Origin: CAWGMT01 sp963823675
Lineage (GTDB): Bacteria > Planctomycetota > Planctomycetia > Isosphaerales > Isosphaeraceae
Assembly (NCBI GenBank): GCA_963823675.1
Contig: CAWGMT010000028.1
Coordinates: forward strand, 91,414-155,413
DNA: 64,000 bases
Reading direction: 5' to 3'
A program made the position numbers and the translations under genes. The notes beneath the pieces are model-generated. The model was not told the DNA's origin, did no database searches, and saw only the letters and a list, made by a program, of their open reading frames with translations. Below are positions 29,660 through 39,318 of the stretch, one piece after another. How positions within the stretch are numbered: the stretch's first letter is position 1; each line of letters opens with the position of its first letter.

Positions 29660-30056
29660 TCTGTGAGTGTGCCCACAGTAAATGACGCACCGTGGTTCAA
29701 GATAATCGATGGGACGGGGGCTTTCTCAACAGCCTCAGCTAACTTGCTCAGGAATCGCCGATTTCGCAGCAATTATCTTGGCCACGCACAAGGCCTGGTT
29801 CAAGACGGACTCCGAAGCAATCTCGTCCATCCAGACCATCGGCGTCAACGCCAGAGCCCTGAAACCGACGGCTTACCCAACGCGTGAGCCCCATTCCCTA
29901 TGTGGAAACGTGGCCTGATTGGGAGCAAATTGGGAACAGTATTGGCAACGTCAGCCCGATGCGGCCACAATGCGAAAACGACAAGGTGGTGACGTGCGAG
30001 CCTTGGATTCGCAGACTTTAAGCACCACGGCAACCTGTTTCCAATGCGACGGCGAC
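29660..30056. other. Non-coding stretch ending at an att-like site, possible integrase tail
   Basis: No complete gene. Just before the tRNA-Leu core at 30057, a plus-strand frame reads WPDWEQIGNSIGNVSPMRPQ and stops at the TAA about 30020. A related frame (PIWEQIGNRTGDVSPMRLQ) sits at the same place before the third core copy (34534). Matching short tails immediately upstream of tRNA-derived cores are what degraded integrase 3' ends would look like; this is inference only. Confidence 0.4.
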
Positions 30057-31038
30057 GGCAGACGTACCGGACTCAAAATCCGGGCCGTTTGCCACCAAGC
30101 TGATCGCCTATCCCGGTGCGCCGCGAGTCGAGTCACCGGGGAGAGGAACGCCAGGGAGAGGGTGGCCGAAGGCCGGGTGAGGGCGCCTTCTCTTCCGCCG
30201 CGTAACGCGCGCCATACAACACGTCCGGCGCGCCGTTGCAACCGATGCAGGTCGCGCGCTCATGCGATCCGGCAGGAAACGCCGATGTGATATCGCCAGC
30301 ACATCTTGCCGCGGCGTTGATCCGTCAGGCCGCGATTGCCGCGCGCAGTGAACGCCCAAAAGAATTTCGGGAAGAAATTTAAGTCCAATCGGGACAAGAT
30401 CAACCGATCGGGCTAGACCCTCAAAACGGCGCGCGCGCTTTCATGAAACTCCAAAATCAGCGCATTATAGATATAGGGAGAATAAGAAGCATAGATAGGG
30501 TGCGCGCCCAGTTTGCTTGCGGGAGCGCCAGGTCGCGGTCGCGAGCCCGCCGGTTCGCAGTTGCCGGTTCTCCGTCGTCAATATGCACCGAACGAAGCCA
30601 ATTTCGTTTTGTTTCGTGGTCTTTGCACTCCCGTCCTCCTGACCGCCTCCGCTGGAACACATGTCTGCGGCGCAGGAACGTGAGACAGCTCGATCGATGA
30701 TGAGTCGCGCCGAGGCGATTCAGCAGCCCGATTCGCGGGGCTTGAAAGGTGCTGGAATCGGCCGAATTTGACGGCACAAGAACCAATGGACAAGCAACTT
30801 ATGACGAGCACCCACTCCGTCGCCGATCTCCGAGGGATTTCGTTGGCGAACCTTGCGAGATGGAACGGGGACCCTTCCAAAACGTCTCAGATTGTCTCAT
30901 TTTTTCTCATCCAGAATCGCTTATCGATCGCGTCGCGGGCGGCGAGGGGGTTGGGAACCCCCGCCGAAAACGGCAATGGTTTTGAACCGTGCCGCCAGTT
31001 GGGCATGGTTCAACTTCAGCATGCTTGAAGGTGGCAAG
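30057..31038 (+). repeat. Long direct repeat copy 1, headed by a tRNA-Leu core
   Basis: 982 bp, almost identical to 34534-35517 (984 bp); the length difference is one extra CG in a CGCGCG run. The first 27 bp equal positions 25338-25364 of tRNA-Leu(CAA). Frames inside the repeat are short and unconvincing. Part of it (about 30748-30915) is a diverged relative of the sequence just upstream of the tRNA (about 25085-25260). It includes a GGGAGAGG...GGCCGAAGGCCGGGTGAGGG motif of the dispersed-repeat type. Confidence 0.9.
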
Positions 31039-31063
31039 GGACGGAAACTCGGACGCGATTAGT

Positions 31064-31105
31064 TTCACTCGGACGACAATACATATCGCGTCCCAGTTTC
31101 CCTCC
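31064..31105 (+). repeat. 42-bp direct repeat, left copy, flanking the intron remnant
   Basis: Matches 31332-31373 at 40 of 42 positions. It begins TTCACTCGGACGACAATAC and ends GTCCCAGTTTCC plus a few bases. Just left of it (about 31037-31060) is an inverted version of its second half (GGGACGGAAACTCGGACGCG). The unit therefore has both direct and inverted relatives within 350 bp, as expected for a palindromic dispersed repeat. Confidence 0.8.
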
Positions 31106-31184
31106 TGTACCAGCTTGCCGGGAGCTAGCCGCAACGGTTCGTGTGCGAACGTGTGCGTATCGCATGAGAAACAGCCTTGTCCGA

Positions 31185-31332
31185 AAGCCGGGTGCGGGAA
31201 AACTGCAAGCCCGGTTTGATGAGCGGGGTGTGGAAACGGAGCATGGCGAAGCTAGTGAGGCACCGGCAGACGAAAGGGCCGGCAAACAGATAGGCCAAGC
31301 CTTAAGCTACCGCGCCACACCTCGACTCTACT
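31185..31332 (+). mobile_element. Group II intron 3' remnant (domains V-VI), no reverse transcriptase
   Basis: 31185-31217 reads AAGCCGGGTGCGGGAAAACT, then GCAAGCCCGGTTT. It folds as a domain V hairpin: AGC triad, GAAA-type tetraloop and a 2-nt bulge on the 3' strand. It is followed by TTTGATGAGCGGGGTGTGG pairing with CCACACCTCG near 31315-31323, and then the CTCTACT ending typical after bacterial intron maturase genes. No RT/maturase coding frame is present within reach on either strand, so this is a remnant. Recognition is by characteristic sequence, not a database match. Confidence 0.65.
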
Positions 31333-31373
31333 TCACTCGGACGACAATACTTATCGCGTCCCAGTTTCCGTCC
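31332..31373 (+). repeat. 42-bp direct repeat, right copy, flanking the intron remnant
   Basis: Right-hand partner of 31064-31105 (two mismatches). It starts directly at the putative intron 3' end and is followed by a further partial copy of its tail (CGCGTCCCAGTTTCCGTCCC to about 31393). Confidence 0.8.
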
Positions 31374-31393
31374 CGCGTCCCAGTTTCCGTCCC

Positions 31394-31756
31394 CGTGCCA
31401 TCCACCGGACCGCACTACTTTATCGCCGGCACCCCGAGCACGCTACCGATGGCCCGGACACCGGCTCGGTCTTCGCCGCGATCGAGTCATTGCGCCCCTG
31501 GCCCGCTAAGGGCGCAAAACTGGCACCCTCATTTGCCGCTCCTGACAGTTCTGGCAGGTCAGTCCGGCCCGGCTGATGATCGGCGAGACGGGTCAGGGGG
31601 GCTTGTAAAGCCTCGTTTATAGATCACCCGTTCCAGCTTGAATCCGCTTCCGCCGGCGCTCCAATTGCTTCCAGCAGGAATGACAGATGCCCGTTGGTAA
31701 TCGCACACACGGGAGTGCCGCGCCTTACCGCGGCGCACATACTTCACCCATCGCAG
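31394..31756. other. Gene-poor accessory stretch
   Basis: About 360 bp between the intron remnant and the triple-repeat membrane gene. A minus-strand frame contains GICHSCWKQLERRRKRIQ, a zinc-ribbon-like shard, ending near 31619, and a plus-strand frame reads ESLRPWPAKGAKLAPSF. Neither has a start, a ribosome site or enough length to call a gene; both look like debris of lost genes. Confidence 0.4.
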
Positions 31757-33172
31757 TTAGTTCGGTACGGGCGGATCGGGCTCGATGGGGAGCCAGGGGT
31801 GCCATTGGAACCATTCGTATTTGGCGGCGAGCCTCTCGAAATGCTCCGCAATTCTACGCAAGACGACCACGTTGTTTTCCATCCTGATCCTGTTCTGCTC
31901 TTCACCCTCCGTGATAATGCCGCGACGGTAGGTTCGATAATCGGGCGTCGCCTTCGCGTTATCCTCCAGAGATTGCAGGAACGCCCGTTGGATTTGGTGC
32001 AGGCCCTCGGGGATTCTCCCAGCTTGGAGTTCCGTGACGTTCTTACGCTTCAACTTGGCTTCAGCGTCACATTTTCGTGCCTCTTCCCGGTAGATTTTTA
32101 CCCTCTCAGCGCAGTTGATTGTCTCCTGTAAGTACCGCTGAGCGGCAAAGCCTATCCTGGCCGTCGAGACGCTCACGCCAAGGAGGAGCGCCACGTAGGC
32201 GACGATCACCATCAAGGTATGGATGCGGAGTTGCTTTGGCTGGGTGGGGCTCAGGGCACGCCCAATGACAAGTCCCAGAAAGGGGGCCCATGTCATGTTC
32301 CGGGCGAAATGAAACAGGAGGATAGCGTAACCGGCACGTGCGACTTGCACCGCGGTTAAGGCGAAGCCCAGCCCAATGCCGATCGCAAGACCGCCGTAGC
32401 CCCAGCGAGTGCGGGTACGGAGCCGTTCAGCTTCGTCCCTCGCGACGACGGCCGATGCTCCTCCGGACGTCTCAACGGAAGGTTCGATGGGCTGGGTGCG
32501 GCTCAGGGCACGTCCAATGACAACTCCCAGAAAGGGAGCCCAAATCAGGTTCCACACGAACTCAAACGGGAGGATGGCGTAACCGGCACTCGCTACCTGC
32601 GCCGCGGTTAAGGCGAAGCCCAGCCCAATGCCGATCGCAAGACCGCCGTAGCCCCAGCGAGTGCGGGTACGGAGCCGTTCAGTTTCGTCCCTCGCGACGA
32701 CGGTCGATCCTCCTCCGGACGTCTCAACGGAAGGCCCGATGGGCTGGGTGCGGCTCAGGGCACGTCCAATGACAACTCCCAGAAAGGGAGCCCAAATCAG
32801 GTTCCACACGAACTCAAACGGGAGGATGGCGTAACCGGCACTCGCTACTTGCACCGCGGTTAAGGCGAAGCCCAGCCCAATGCCGATCGCAAGACCGCCG
32901 TAGCGCCAGCGAGTGCAGGTACGGAGCCGTTCAGTTTCGTCCCTCGCGACGACGGTCGATGCTCCTCCGGACGTCTCAATGGAAGGTTCAATGGAATCTG
33001 CGCTCCGCATCATCTTCGACGGCCTCCGGCCAAGCTTGATCTCTAATCGAGGCTTTACACCCGGAATTTGACGTAAATTGTTGCTCGTCGCCTCGGATTT
33101 CGTTGATGCGAGGGGGATATTCAGGCTTAACACATCGGACAATTGTAAGCCGTCCTCTTCGGTTGTGGTCAC
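31757..33172 (-). CDS. Membrane protein with three 84-residue tandem repeats
   Basis: 471 residues. After a polar N-terminus come three nearly identical units: a short linker (PSVETSGGGSTVVARDETER), then RWGYGGLAIGIGLGFALTA and FEFVWNLIWAPFLGVVIGRA, each with two membrane helices. The 252-bp DNA period is exact (matching GGACGTCTCAA at about 32465, 32717 and 32969), spanning roughly 32220-32975. The third unit is the most diverged. A further helix and a charged coiled-coil-like C-terminus (EETINCAERVKIYREEARKC) follow. The repeats are recent at DNA level. Function unknown; membrane location is clear. Confidence 0.65.
   Translation of the reverse strand: MTTTEEDGLQLSDVLSLNIPLASTKSEATSNNLRQIPGVKPRLEIKLGRRPSKMMRSADSIEPSIETSGGASTVVARDETERLRTCTRWRYGGLAIGIGLGFALTAVQVASAGYAILPFEFVWNLIWAPFLGVVIGRALSRTQPIGPSVETSGGGSTVVARDETERLRTRTRWGYGGLAIGIGLGFALTAAQVASAGYAILPFEFVWNLIWAPFLGVVIGRALSRTQPIEPSVETSGGASAVVARDEAERLRTRTRWGYGGLAIGIGLGFALTAVQVARAGYAILLFHFARNMTWAPFLGLVIGRALSPTQPKQLRIHTLMVIVAYVALLLGVSVSTARIGFAAQRYLQETINCAERVKIYREEARKCDAEAKLKRKNVTELQAGRIPEGLHQIQRAFLQSLEDNAKATPDYRTYRRGIITEGEEQNRIRMENNVVVLRRIAEHFERLAAKYEWFQWHPWLPIEPDPPVPN
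32220..32975. repeat. Three 252-bp in-frame tandem repeats
   Basis: Unit boundaries are visible from CTCCGGACGTCTCAA recurring at 252-bp intervals. Copies two and three differ at only a few positions, including synonymous changes, while the copy nearest 32220 has diverged at its end. As the period is a multiple of three, unequal exchange would change the number of two-helix modules without breaking the frame. Confidence 0.85.
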
Positions 33173-33380
33173 ATGTCCACAGTCCGCGCCGTCGCCCTCC
33201 TCAGATGGTACCGCGCTGCGACGAACGTCGCACCGGGGCCGGGCGGGCTATTCGCGACGACCGGCAAGAGCTATCACGCACGGGATCGTGATTGCACATC
33301 GGGCAAACCGAATCAGGACGGGTGGCCTAAGTGTCTGTTTGGTCCGCCTCCTACGGGAAGGCCATATCTCAAACCCTTCA

Positions 33381-33416
33381 GGGGCGTGAGTAGCATTGGA
33401 ACAGGAAACCGGCTTA
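33381..33416. repeat. Left arm of a 0.8-kb inverted repeat pair
   Basis: GGGGCGTGAGTAGCATTGGA continuing ACAGGAAACCGGCTTA is the inverse, with about five differences, of 34159-34197. The two arms bracket the small membrane gene at 33492-33899. Confidence 0.75.
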
Positions 33417-33491
33417 AGGGTCTTACGACAAGTCTTCCCGGGCTGGAAGCAGCATGCGAAATGCCGAGCTCCCCCCGAATGTGCCCGACGA

Positions 33492-33899
33492 TCACACCCG
33501 ATGCGGCGGATGTGGTCGTCGGTATACCCAGTTCATCGCTCGACCAATTATAAAAATTAGAACAAATAATAATAAAGTCCGTAATAATGTTCTTGCTATC
33601 ATCGCATTCCGAAGAAGGGCGGCATGATACTCGTGGTACATTTTGGCGTGCCAAGGCCGATCGACGACTCCCGGAAGGAAGGGGTCGAATGCTTGATCTG
33701 CGTGGTAGTTGTTGGCACGAGCGAGTCGTCCCTGGTAATCCTGGAACCAGACCCAGAGTGAGCAGAAGATGGCCGTGATGCCCAGAACGAGCATCAGGAC
33801 GCGAATCGAGAACCGAAACGTCCGCAGGGGACGGAATCGGACACCGAGATGGAATGGGACATCGATTTGTATCGGGAGCAAAGGGATGTTGAGGCGCAT
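33492..33899 (-). CDS. Small membrane protein of unknown function
   Basis: ATG 33899 has GGAGGT seven bases upstream; GTG 33914 is a longer alternative without a ribosome site. About 135 residues. RTFRFSIRVLMLVLGITAIF followed by CSLWVWF is the FRFS-R-x-L-hydrophobic signature found at the N-terminal helix of many small planctomycete membrane proteins. A second helix (TLLRTLLLFVLIFIIGRA) is near the C-terminus. The only gene between the inverted repeat arms at 33381 and 34159. No catalytic motif. Confidence 0.6.
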   Translation of the reverse strand: MRLNIPLLPIQIDVPFHLGVRFRPLRTFRFSIRVLMLVLGITAIFCSLWVWFQDYQGRLARANNYHADQAFDPFLPGVVDRPWHAKMYHEYHAALLRNAMIARTLLRTLLLFVLIFIIGRAMNWVYRRPHPPHRV

Positions 33900-33914
33900 A
33901 CTGGGGACCTCCAC

Positions 33915-34533
33915 CGAATGACCGACATCATCTTACAATAGTCCCAGGATTTTCGGTAGGGCCACCGGCCTCGTTGTGAGGATCAATCCCCGACGGCTCG
34001 ATCGATGGACGGGCGGGCCCTTCGTTCCGATGACCGAGGTGCCAAATAGGCTCCCAGCTCGAAGCGAGGCGAAAGAGCGAGGGAATTGCGGTGTTTCAAG
34101 AGACGAGATGTTGTGCCAAGAAGGCTTTACCCTATCTGTCACCCTGGCGTTCTTGGGGCTTACGCCGGTTTTCTGTTCCAGTGCTACTCACAGCCCCTTC
34201 ATGGCTGGGGTTCCGGGGACACCATAAAGAACTCACGCAAAAGAGTAGTGAAGCATGGTCTCCAACCCCGGCATCAGCCAGCTCGGGTAAGGCGTTCGGT
34301 CAGCGATCTCGCGGCCGGAATCCAGCAATCATTGTGGCGGAACCCGTGAACCGCGATCTCAACCGGTTGTTCACAGATCGCTCAGTCGGGCCGATTTGGG
34401 AACAAATTGGGAACAGGACCGGCGATGTTAGCCCAATGCGACTACAATATGCACAGATCGAGGCGGTATCGTAATCGCCTTGAAATCAAGCCCTTTGATC
34501 ATCACTGCAACGTGTTTCCAATACCACGAGTAT
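33915..34533. other. Non-coding stretch with repeat arm and possible integrase tail
   Basis: Contains the right inverted-repeat arm (34159-34197), then a plus-strand frame ending LNRLFTDRSVGPIWEQIGN and RTGDVSPMRLQYAQIEAVS at the TAA 34472-34474, directly before the third tRNA-Leu core. No full gene can be supported. The frame tail parallels that before the core at 30057. Confidence 0.4.
34159..34197. repeat. Right arm of the 0.8-kb inverted repeat pair
   Basis: CTTACGCCGGTTTTCTGTTC continuing to CACAGCCCC is the inverse of 33381-33416. Together the arms define a segment of about 815 bp containing one gene. Confidence 0.75.
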
Positions 34534-35517
34534 GGCAGACGTACCGGACTCAAAATCCGGGCCGTTTGCCACCAAGCTGATCGCCTATCCCGGTGCGCCG
34601 TGAGTCGAGTCACCGGGGAGAGGAACGCCAGGGAGAGGGTAGCCGAAGGCCGGGTGAGGGCGCCTTCTCTTCCGCCGCGTAACGCGCGCCATACAACACG
34701 TCCGGCGCGCCGTTGCAACCGATGCAGGTCGCGCGCTCATGCGATCCGGCAGGAAACGCCGATGCGATATCGCCAGCACATCTTGCCGCGGCGTTGATCC
34801 GTCAGGCCGCGATTGCCGCGCGCGCAGTGAACGCCCAAAAGAATTTCGGGAAGAAATTTAAGTCCAATCGGGACAAGATCAACCGATCGGGCTAGACCCT
34901 CAAAACGGTGCGCGCGCTTTCATGAAACTCCAAAATCAGCGCATTATAGATATAGGGAGAATAAGAAGCATAGATAGGGTGTGCGCCCAGTTTGCTTGCG
35001 GGAGCGCCGGGTCGCGGTCGCGAGCCCGCCGGTTCGCAGTTGCCGGTTCTCCGTCGTCAATATGCACCGAACGAAGCCAATTTCGTTTTGTTTCGTGGTC
35101 TTTGCACTCCCGTCCTCCTGACCGCCTCCGCTGGAACACATGTCTGCGGCGCAGGAACGTGAGACAGCTCGATCGATGATGAGTCGCGCCGAGGCGATTC
35201 AGCAGCCCGATTCGCGGGGCTTGAAAGGTGCTGGAATCGGCCGAATTTGACGGCACAAGAACCAATGGACAAGCAACTTATGACGAGCACCCACTCCGTC
35301 GCCGATCTCCGAGGGATTTCGTTGGCGAACCTTGCGAGATGGAACGGGGACCCTTCCAAAACGTCTCAGATTGTCTCATTTTTTCTCATCCAGAATCGCT
35401 TATCGATCGCGTCGCGGGCGGCGAGGGGGTTGGGAACCCCCGCCGAAAACGGCAATGGTTTTGAACCGTGCCGCCAGTTGGGCATGGTTCAACTTCAGCA
35501 CGCTTGAAGGTGGCAAG
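34534..35517 (+). repeat. Long direct repeat copy 2, headed by a tRNA-Leu core
   Basis: 984 bp, nearly identical to 30057-31038. The match to the tRNA is slightly longer here (30 nt, 34531-34560) than at copy 1. The identity ends at GGTGGCAAG, after which copy 1 continues into the intron-remnant area and copy 2 into the region before the 35803 gene. Starts of the copies are 4477 bp apart. A CCCCCAG/CTGGGGG stem at 35558-35587 lies just outside the repeat. Confidence 0.9.
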
Positions 35518-35802
35518 AGCTGGTTGGCCGGGGTCGAGCGGGCGAAAAGCCAGCGAGCCCCCAGTGCGGAAGCCTCGGACCTGGGGGCGTCGCCTTCGGG
35601 CGTCAACCCCAGGCACCCCTGAGGTGTTACCTGCATTTGAACCATGCCAAAATTCGCAGTTCCTGCATTTGCGAGTGCGGCGGCTAGCCGATCGTTGGAG
35701 CCTTTTGGTCCGGGCTTGTACAATTGAGGCGGTGCAACGTCCGCGACTTGGGCATTGCATGCGGACGCCGGAACGACACCCGCGGAGAGTGCTTTCGCGT
35801 CA

Positions 35803-38800
35803 ATGGTTCCCGACTACTATGCCAGGCTGGGTGTTGATCCCGGGGCCGACCGGGCCGAGATCGAGGCTGCGCTTCAGAAGAAGCAGCCGCTCTGGTCGAT
35901 GGGAACGCGCAACCCCAAGACCCGGCACGCAAACCAGCTTTTCCTTGACGAGATTCCCGCGTTGCGGCGGGCGCTCTTGGGCGATCCCGCTTCGCGCGCG
36001 GCCTATGACGCCGAGCTGGCGATGGTCCGCGCCGCCGAGCGCGAGCGGCTGCTCGACGAATTGCAGCGCCGGGTGCGGCTGCGGGCGGCCAAGGGGGGGC
36101 TGGGCGCAAGCGATCGCAAGCTCCTGGGCGACGAAGCGGCCAGGCTCGGGCTGAGCGAGGACGAGTTGCTGGGCTTGACCCGGCCCATTCCCAACCTGGT
36201 CGAGGCCGCGCTGCCCAATGGCGACGCCGAGCTCGATCCCGAGCCGCTTGCCGACGTGCTCGACCCATCGACCCGCCGCCAGATCCAGGTGGCACTTGCG
36301 CATCTGAACTGCCGCGACCTCTACGATGCCCTTGGCGTTGCGCGCGATGGCTCAATCGCTTTCATCTCGGCCCGCGCTGACGAGGAGCGCCAGCGGTGGA
36401 TGAAGAAGACCCAGGTAACCGCCGAAAAAACCGCCTGGCTCGAGGTCATTGCCCACGCCCAGTCGCACCTGAGCTCGGCCAAGGCCCGCGGCCGCTATGA
36501 CCGGACCCTCGCGCTCGAGGCTGCGGAATCCTTCGAGGTGTTGGCCTCCTTTGCGCTCAAGGACGTCAGCCGGCTCGATCCGGGGACGCTGGGCGTATTG
36601 GTCGAGGAAGCCGCCGCGGCGGGAATCGCCGCCGACCGCGCCGATCGGTTGATCCGCAAGCTCTGCCGGCGGCTGGGCGTGGAGCGCGAGCTGGGGGCCG
36701 TAGCGCCGCTTGCGAGCCCGGATGCGCCGTCCCCTACGGCAGGCGCGCCGGTCAACGGGGCCGTGAAATACACCCTCGTGCGCTGCCGGCACTGCGCGGG
36801 AGTCACCGAGCTTTCTCCGATCGCCCGCAAGGCCGCCACGGCCCGCTGCCGGCATTGCGGGGCATCGCTCAAGTGGGATTGTCCGATCTGCCGCCGGAAT
36901 TACTGGGTCAACCAGAGGCGCTGCGGCTGCGGGTTTCGTCTGGTCCTCCGCGAACCGCTCGAGCGACACTTCGAAGCCGCTCGCCAGGCGTTTCGCAATT
37001 TCGATCTGGCCAGGGCCCAGGAGCATCTTGATCGGGTTCTGGAGCTCGTCCCGAACCTTCCCGGAGCCCGCAAAGGCATCAACCGGGTCCGCCAAAGGCA
37101 GGCCGATATCGCGCGGGTCCGATTGACTTACGAGACAGCGCGCGCCGGCGGGCGCCTCTTCGCCGCCCGTGCGGCGCTCGAGACCTGGTGCGGGCTGGTT
37201 GATCCGGCCTCGGCCGACGTGCAGGCGGCCAGGGCGGATCTCTCCAAGAGCCTGGGGCAAGCCGAGAGCCTGGCCGCGACGGCGCGGAATCTGGAGCGGT
37301 CCGATCCGCCCGCGGCGCGGTCGTTGTATCGCCAGAGCCTGGCAATCGCCGCGGACCTGCCCGAGGCCATTGCCGGGCTGAAACGCACTCCTCCCGATCC
37401 GCCGACGGCTCTCGATGCCCAGGTGCTGGGCGATCGGGTCCGCCTGTCGTGGACACCGCCTCCGCCCGACGGACTGGGACCGCTCACCTTTGTGGTCGTC
37501 CGCAAGCGCGGCGGGGCGCTCCAGCACCCCGCCGACGGGACGCGGGTCGCCGAGATCAGCACCAGCGAATATGACGACATGCACGCTATACCCGGTGACA
37601 CCGTGGGCTATGCCGTTTTGAGCAAGCGCGCGGGTGTCGAGTCGATCAAGGCGATCTCGCTCGGCCCGCTGGTCTTTCTGTCTGATGTCAAGGACGTGCG
37701 TGTCGAGTTTCACGATCAGGAAGTCGAGCTGGTCTGGTCGCCGCCGCGGGGCGTTTCGGAGGTGCGCGTGGTGCGCAAGGCGGGGTCGCCGCCGCGAGAA
37801 CCTCGCGATGGTGAACGGGTCGCGACCGCGATCGACCACTTGCTGGACCGAAACCTCGATCCTCATGAGGTATATCACTATGGCATCTACGCGATTTACA
37901 AGATGCCGGATGGACGGTTCTACCCGTCCCCGGGAGTCGTCGTTTCGGCGCGGCAGGATCCGCAAGTCTCGCCGCTCGATCCACCGCGGCTCGTACGCGA
38001 CGTGGGCGGGCGCGTTCGCATCGACTGGGCGGAGCCGGTTCGCGGCTCGGTCGCGATCGTGCGCACGGCTCACCCCTGGGCTCATCCCGCCGGCACCCGG
38101 CTCACCGCCCCCGAGACCGAGTCGCTTTCCGGGCACTGGATCGAGCCGGTCACCCCGGGACATGCGTACGACACCGACCCGCCGTCGGATGGGCCGTGCT
38201 ACTATACGCCACTGACGCTCTGGGGAGGTGTGTGGACGATCGGGCATGGAGTTGCGCTTTCCCAGGTGGCCGATCCCTGGGGCCTGCGGGCGACGCGAGC
38301 CAGCGGTGGGTTGAGCAACGGCTCGGCCGGGGTGCGCGTCACTTTACGCTGGGAGTGGGCGGCTCTAGCGAGTGCGACCCTGATCGTCGCCCGCCAGGCG
38401 CGCCGCCGGAGGGGCCAAGCGACCCCGCGGCAATCACAGCGACCGTATTCCGCCTCGATTACGATCGCCATGACTGCTGGACGCTGACGCTGCCGCTTAC
38501 CCGTCCCGATCAAACGGGCAGCCAGGCTCCCCACCCAACCGGTCAAGAGTCCAAGGTCGCATCGGCTCAAGCCGAGAGCGGTCCCTGGCACATCCGGGTC
38601 TACAGTATCGCCGACCTGGATGGAGTCGCGTCGGTCTCGCCGGGTCTGGATCCAACCGCGAGCACGACCTTGCCCGGCCCTCATCCGGAGGTGACAGTCT
38701 CATACGTCTTGAAACGGCCCTGGCTGCCCTTCTTGCCCTGGTCGGTGACCTTCCGCACGGAGCCACCCGGCACGGCGGTGCCGCCGATGGTTCTGGTGGC

Positions 38801-39008
38801 CCATCCCCGCACCGTGCCGCTGTCGGTCGAGGACGGCCAGATCGTAGCGCGGTTTCCAGCCGGGCGCGACGGCACCCTCTTTCCGATCCGCGCCTCGGTC
38901 AAGCTTTCGCACTACGGCGCGCGTGTATTCCCCGACCCCAACGCCCCACCCGATTCCGTTACGCCGATTCGCCTTCGCCACCCCGAGACCGGCGCGACGC
39001 GGGTTTGA
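35803..39008 (+). CDS. Large protein with degenerate DnaJ-like domains, zinc ribbons and FN3-like domains (one apparent frameshift)
   Basis: ATG 35803 (TTG 35755 is in frame). About 1068 residues. The N-terminus MVPDYYARLGVDPGADRAEI is J-domain-like but lacks HPD; a second J-like unit begins RDLYDALGVARDG. Zinc ribbons follow (VRCRHCAGVTE, ARCRHCGASL, CPICRRNYWV, RCGCGFRL). Next is a helical TPR-like stretch (ARQAFRNFDLARAQEHLDRV), then fibronectin-type-III-like segments (PPTALDAQVLGDRVRLSW, VELVWSPPRGVSEVRVVRKA). The frame shifts near 38400 (to GAPPEGPSDPAAITATVFRL) and ends at 39008. It resembles scaffold or adaptor proteins; no enzymatic motif is seen. Confidence 0.65.
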
Positions 39009-39318
39009 ACCGGGCCAGCGAAGGCGCGCGCTCGACTCAGAATTCCATCATCAAGCAATCCCTACCGCGGGTCAGATTTGTCGCCATAAGCTCTTTTATG
39101 CAAAAAGGTTATACGATGATTAACCAGTGTTAAACACGCATGCGTGCAGCCGATCGGCTCGGGAGCCCGTCCATTCATTTCGTCGCCGATCGGGATGTGA
39201 TAAACTCGCGGCCTTGAGTGACCCCATCGACGTTCTACCCCACTCGACCGCGGCGCGAGTTGCTCTCGGGCCGTGCTTCGGGCGAGGTCCTGTCTCAAAC
39301 ATGGATAGGATCACACGG

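Noticed and set aside
30443..31062. Short open frames inside the long direct repeats
   Set aside because: Both strands give similarly short, low-quality frames identical in the two copies; no motif or ribosome site supports translation.
31143..31622. 159-codon plus-strand frame across the intron remnant
   Set aside because: It runs through RNA-structured domain V/VI sequence and the repeat; not protein-like.
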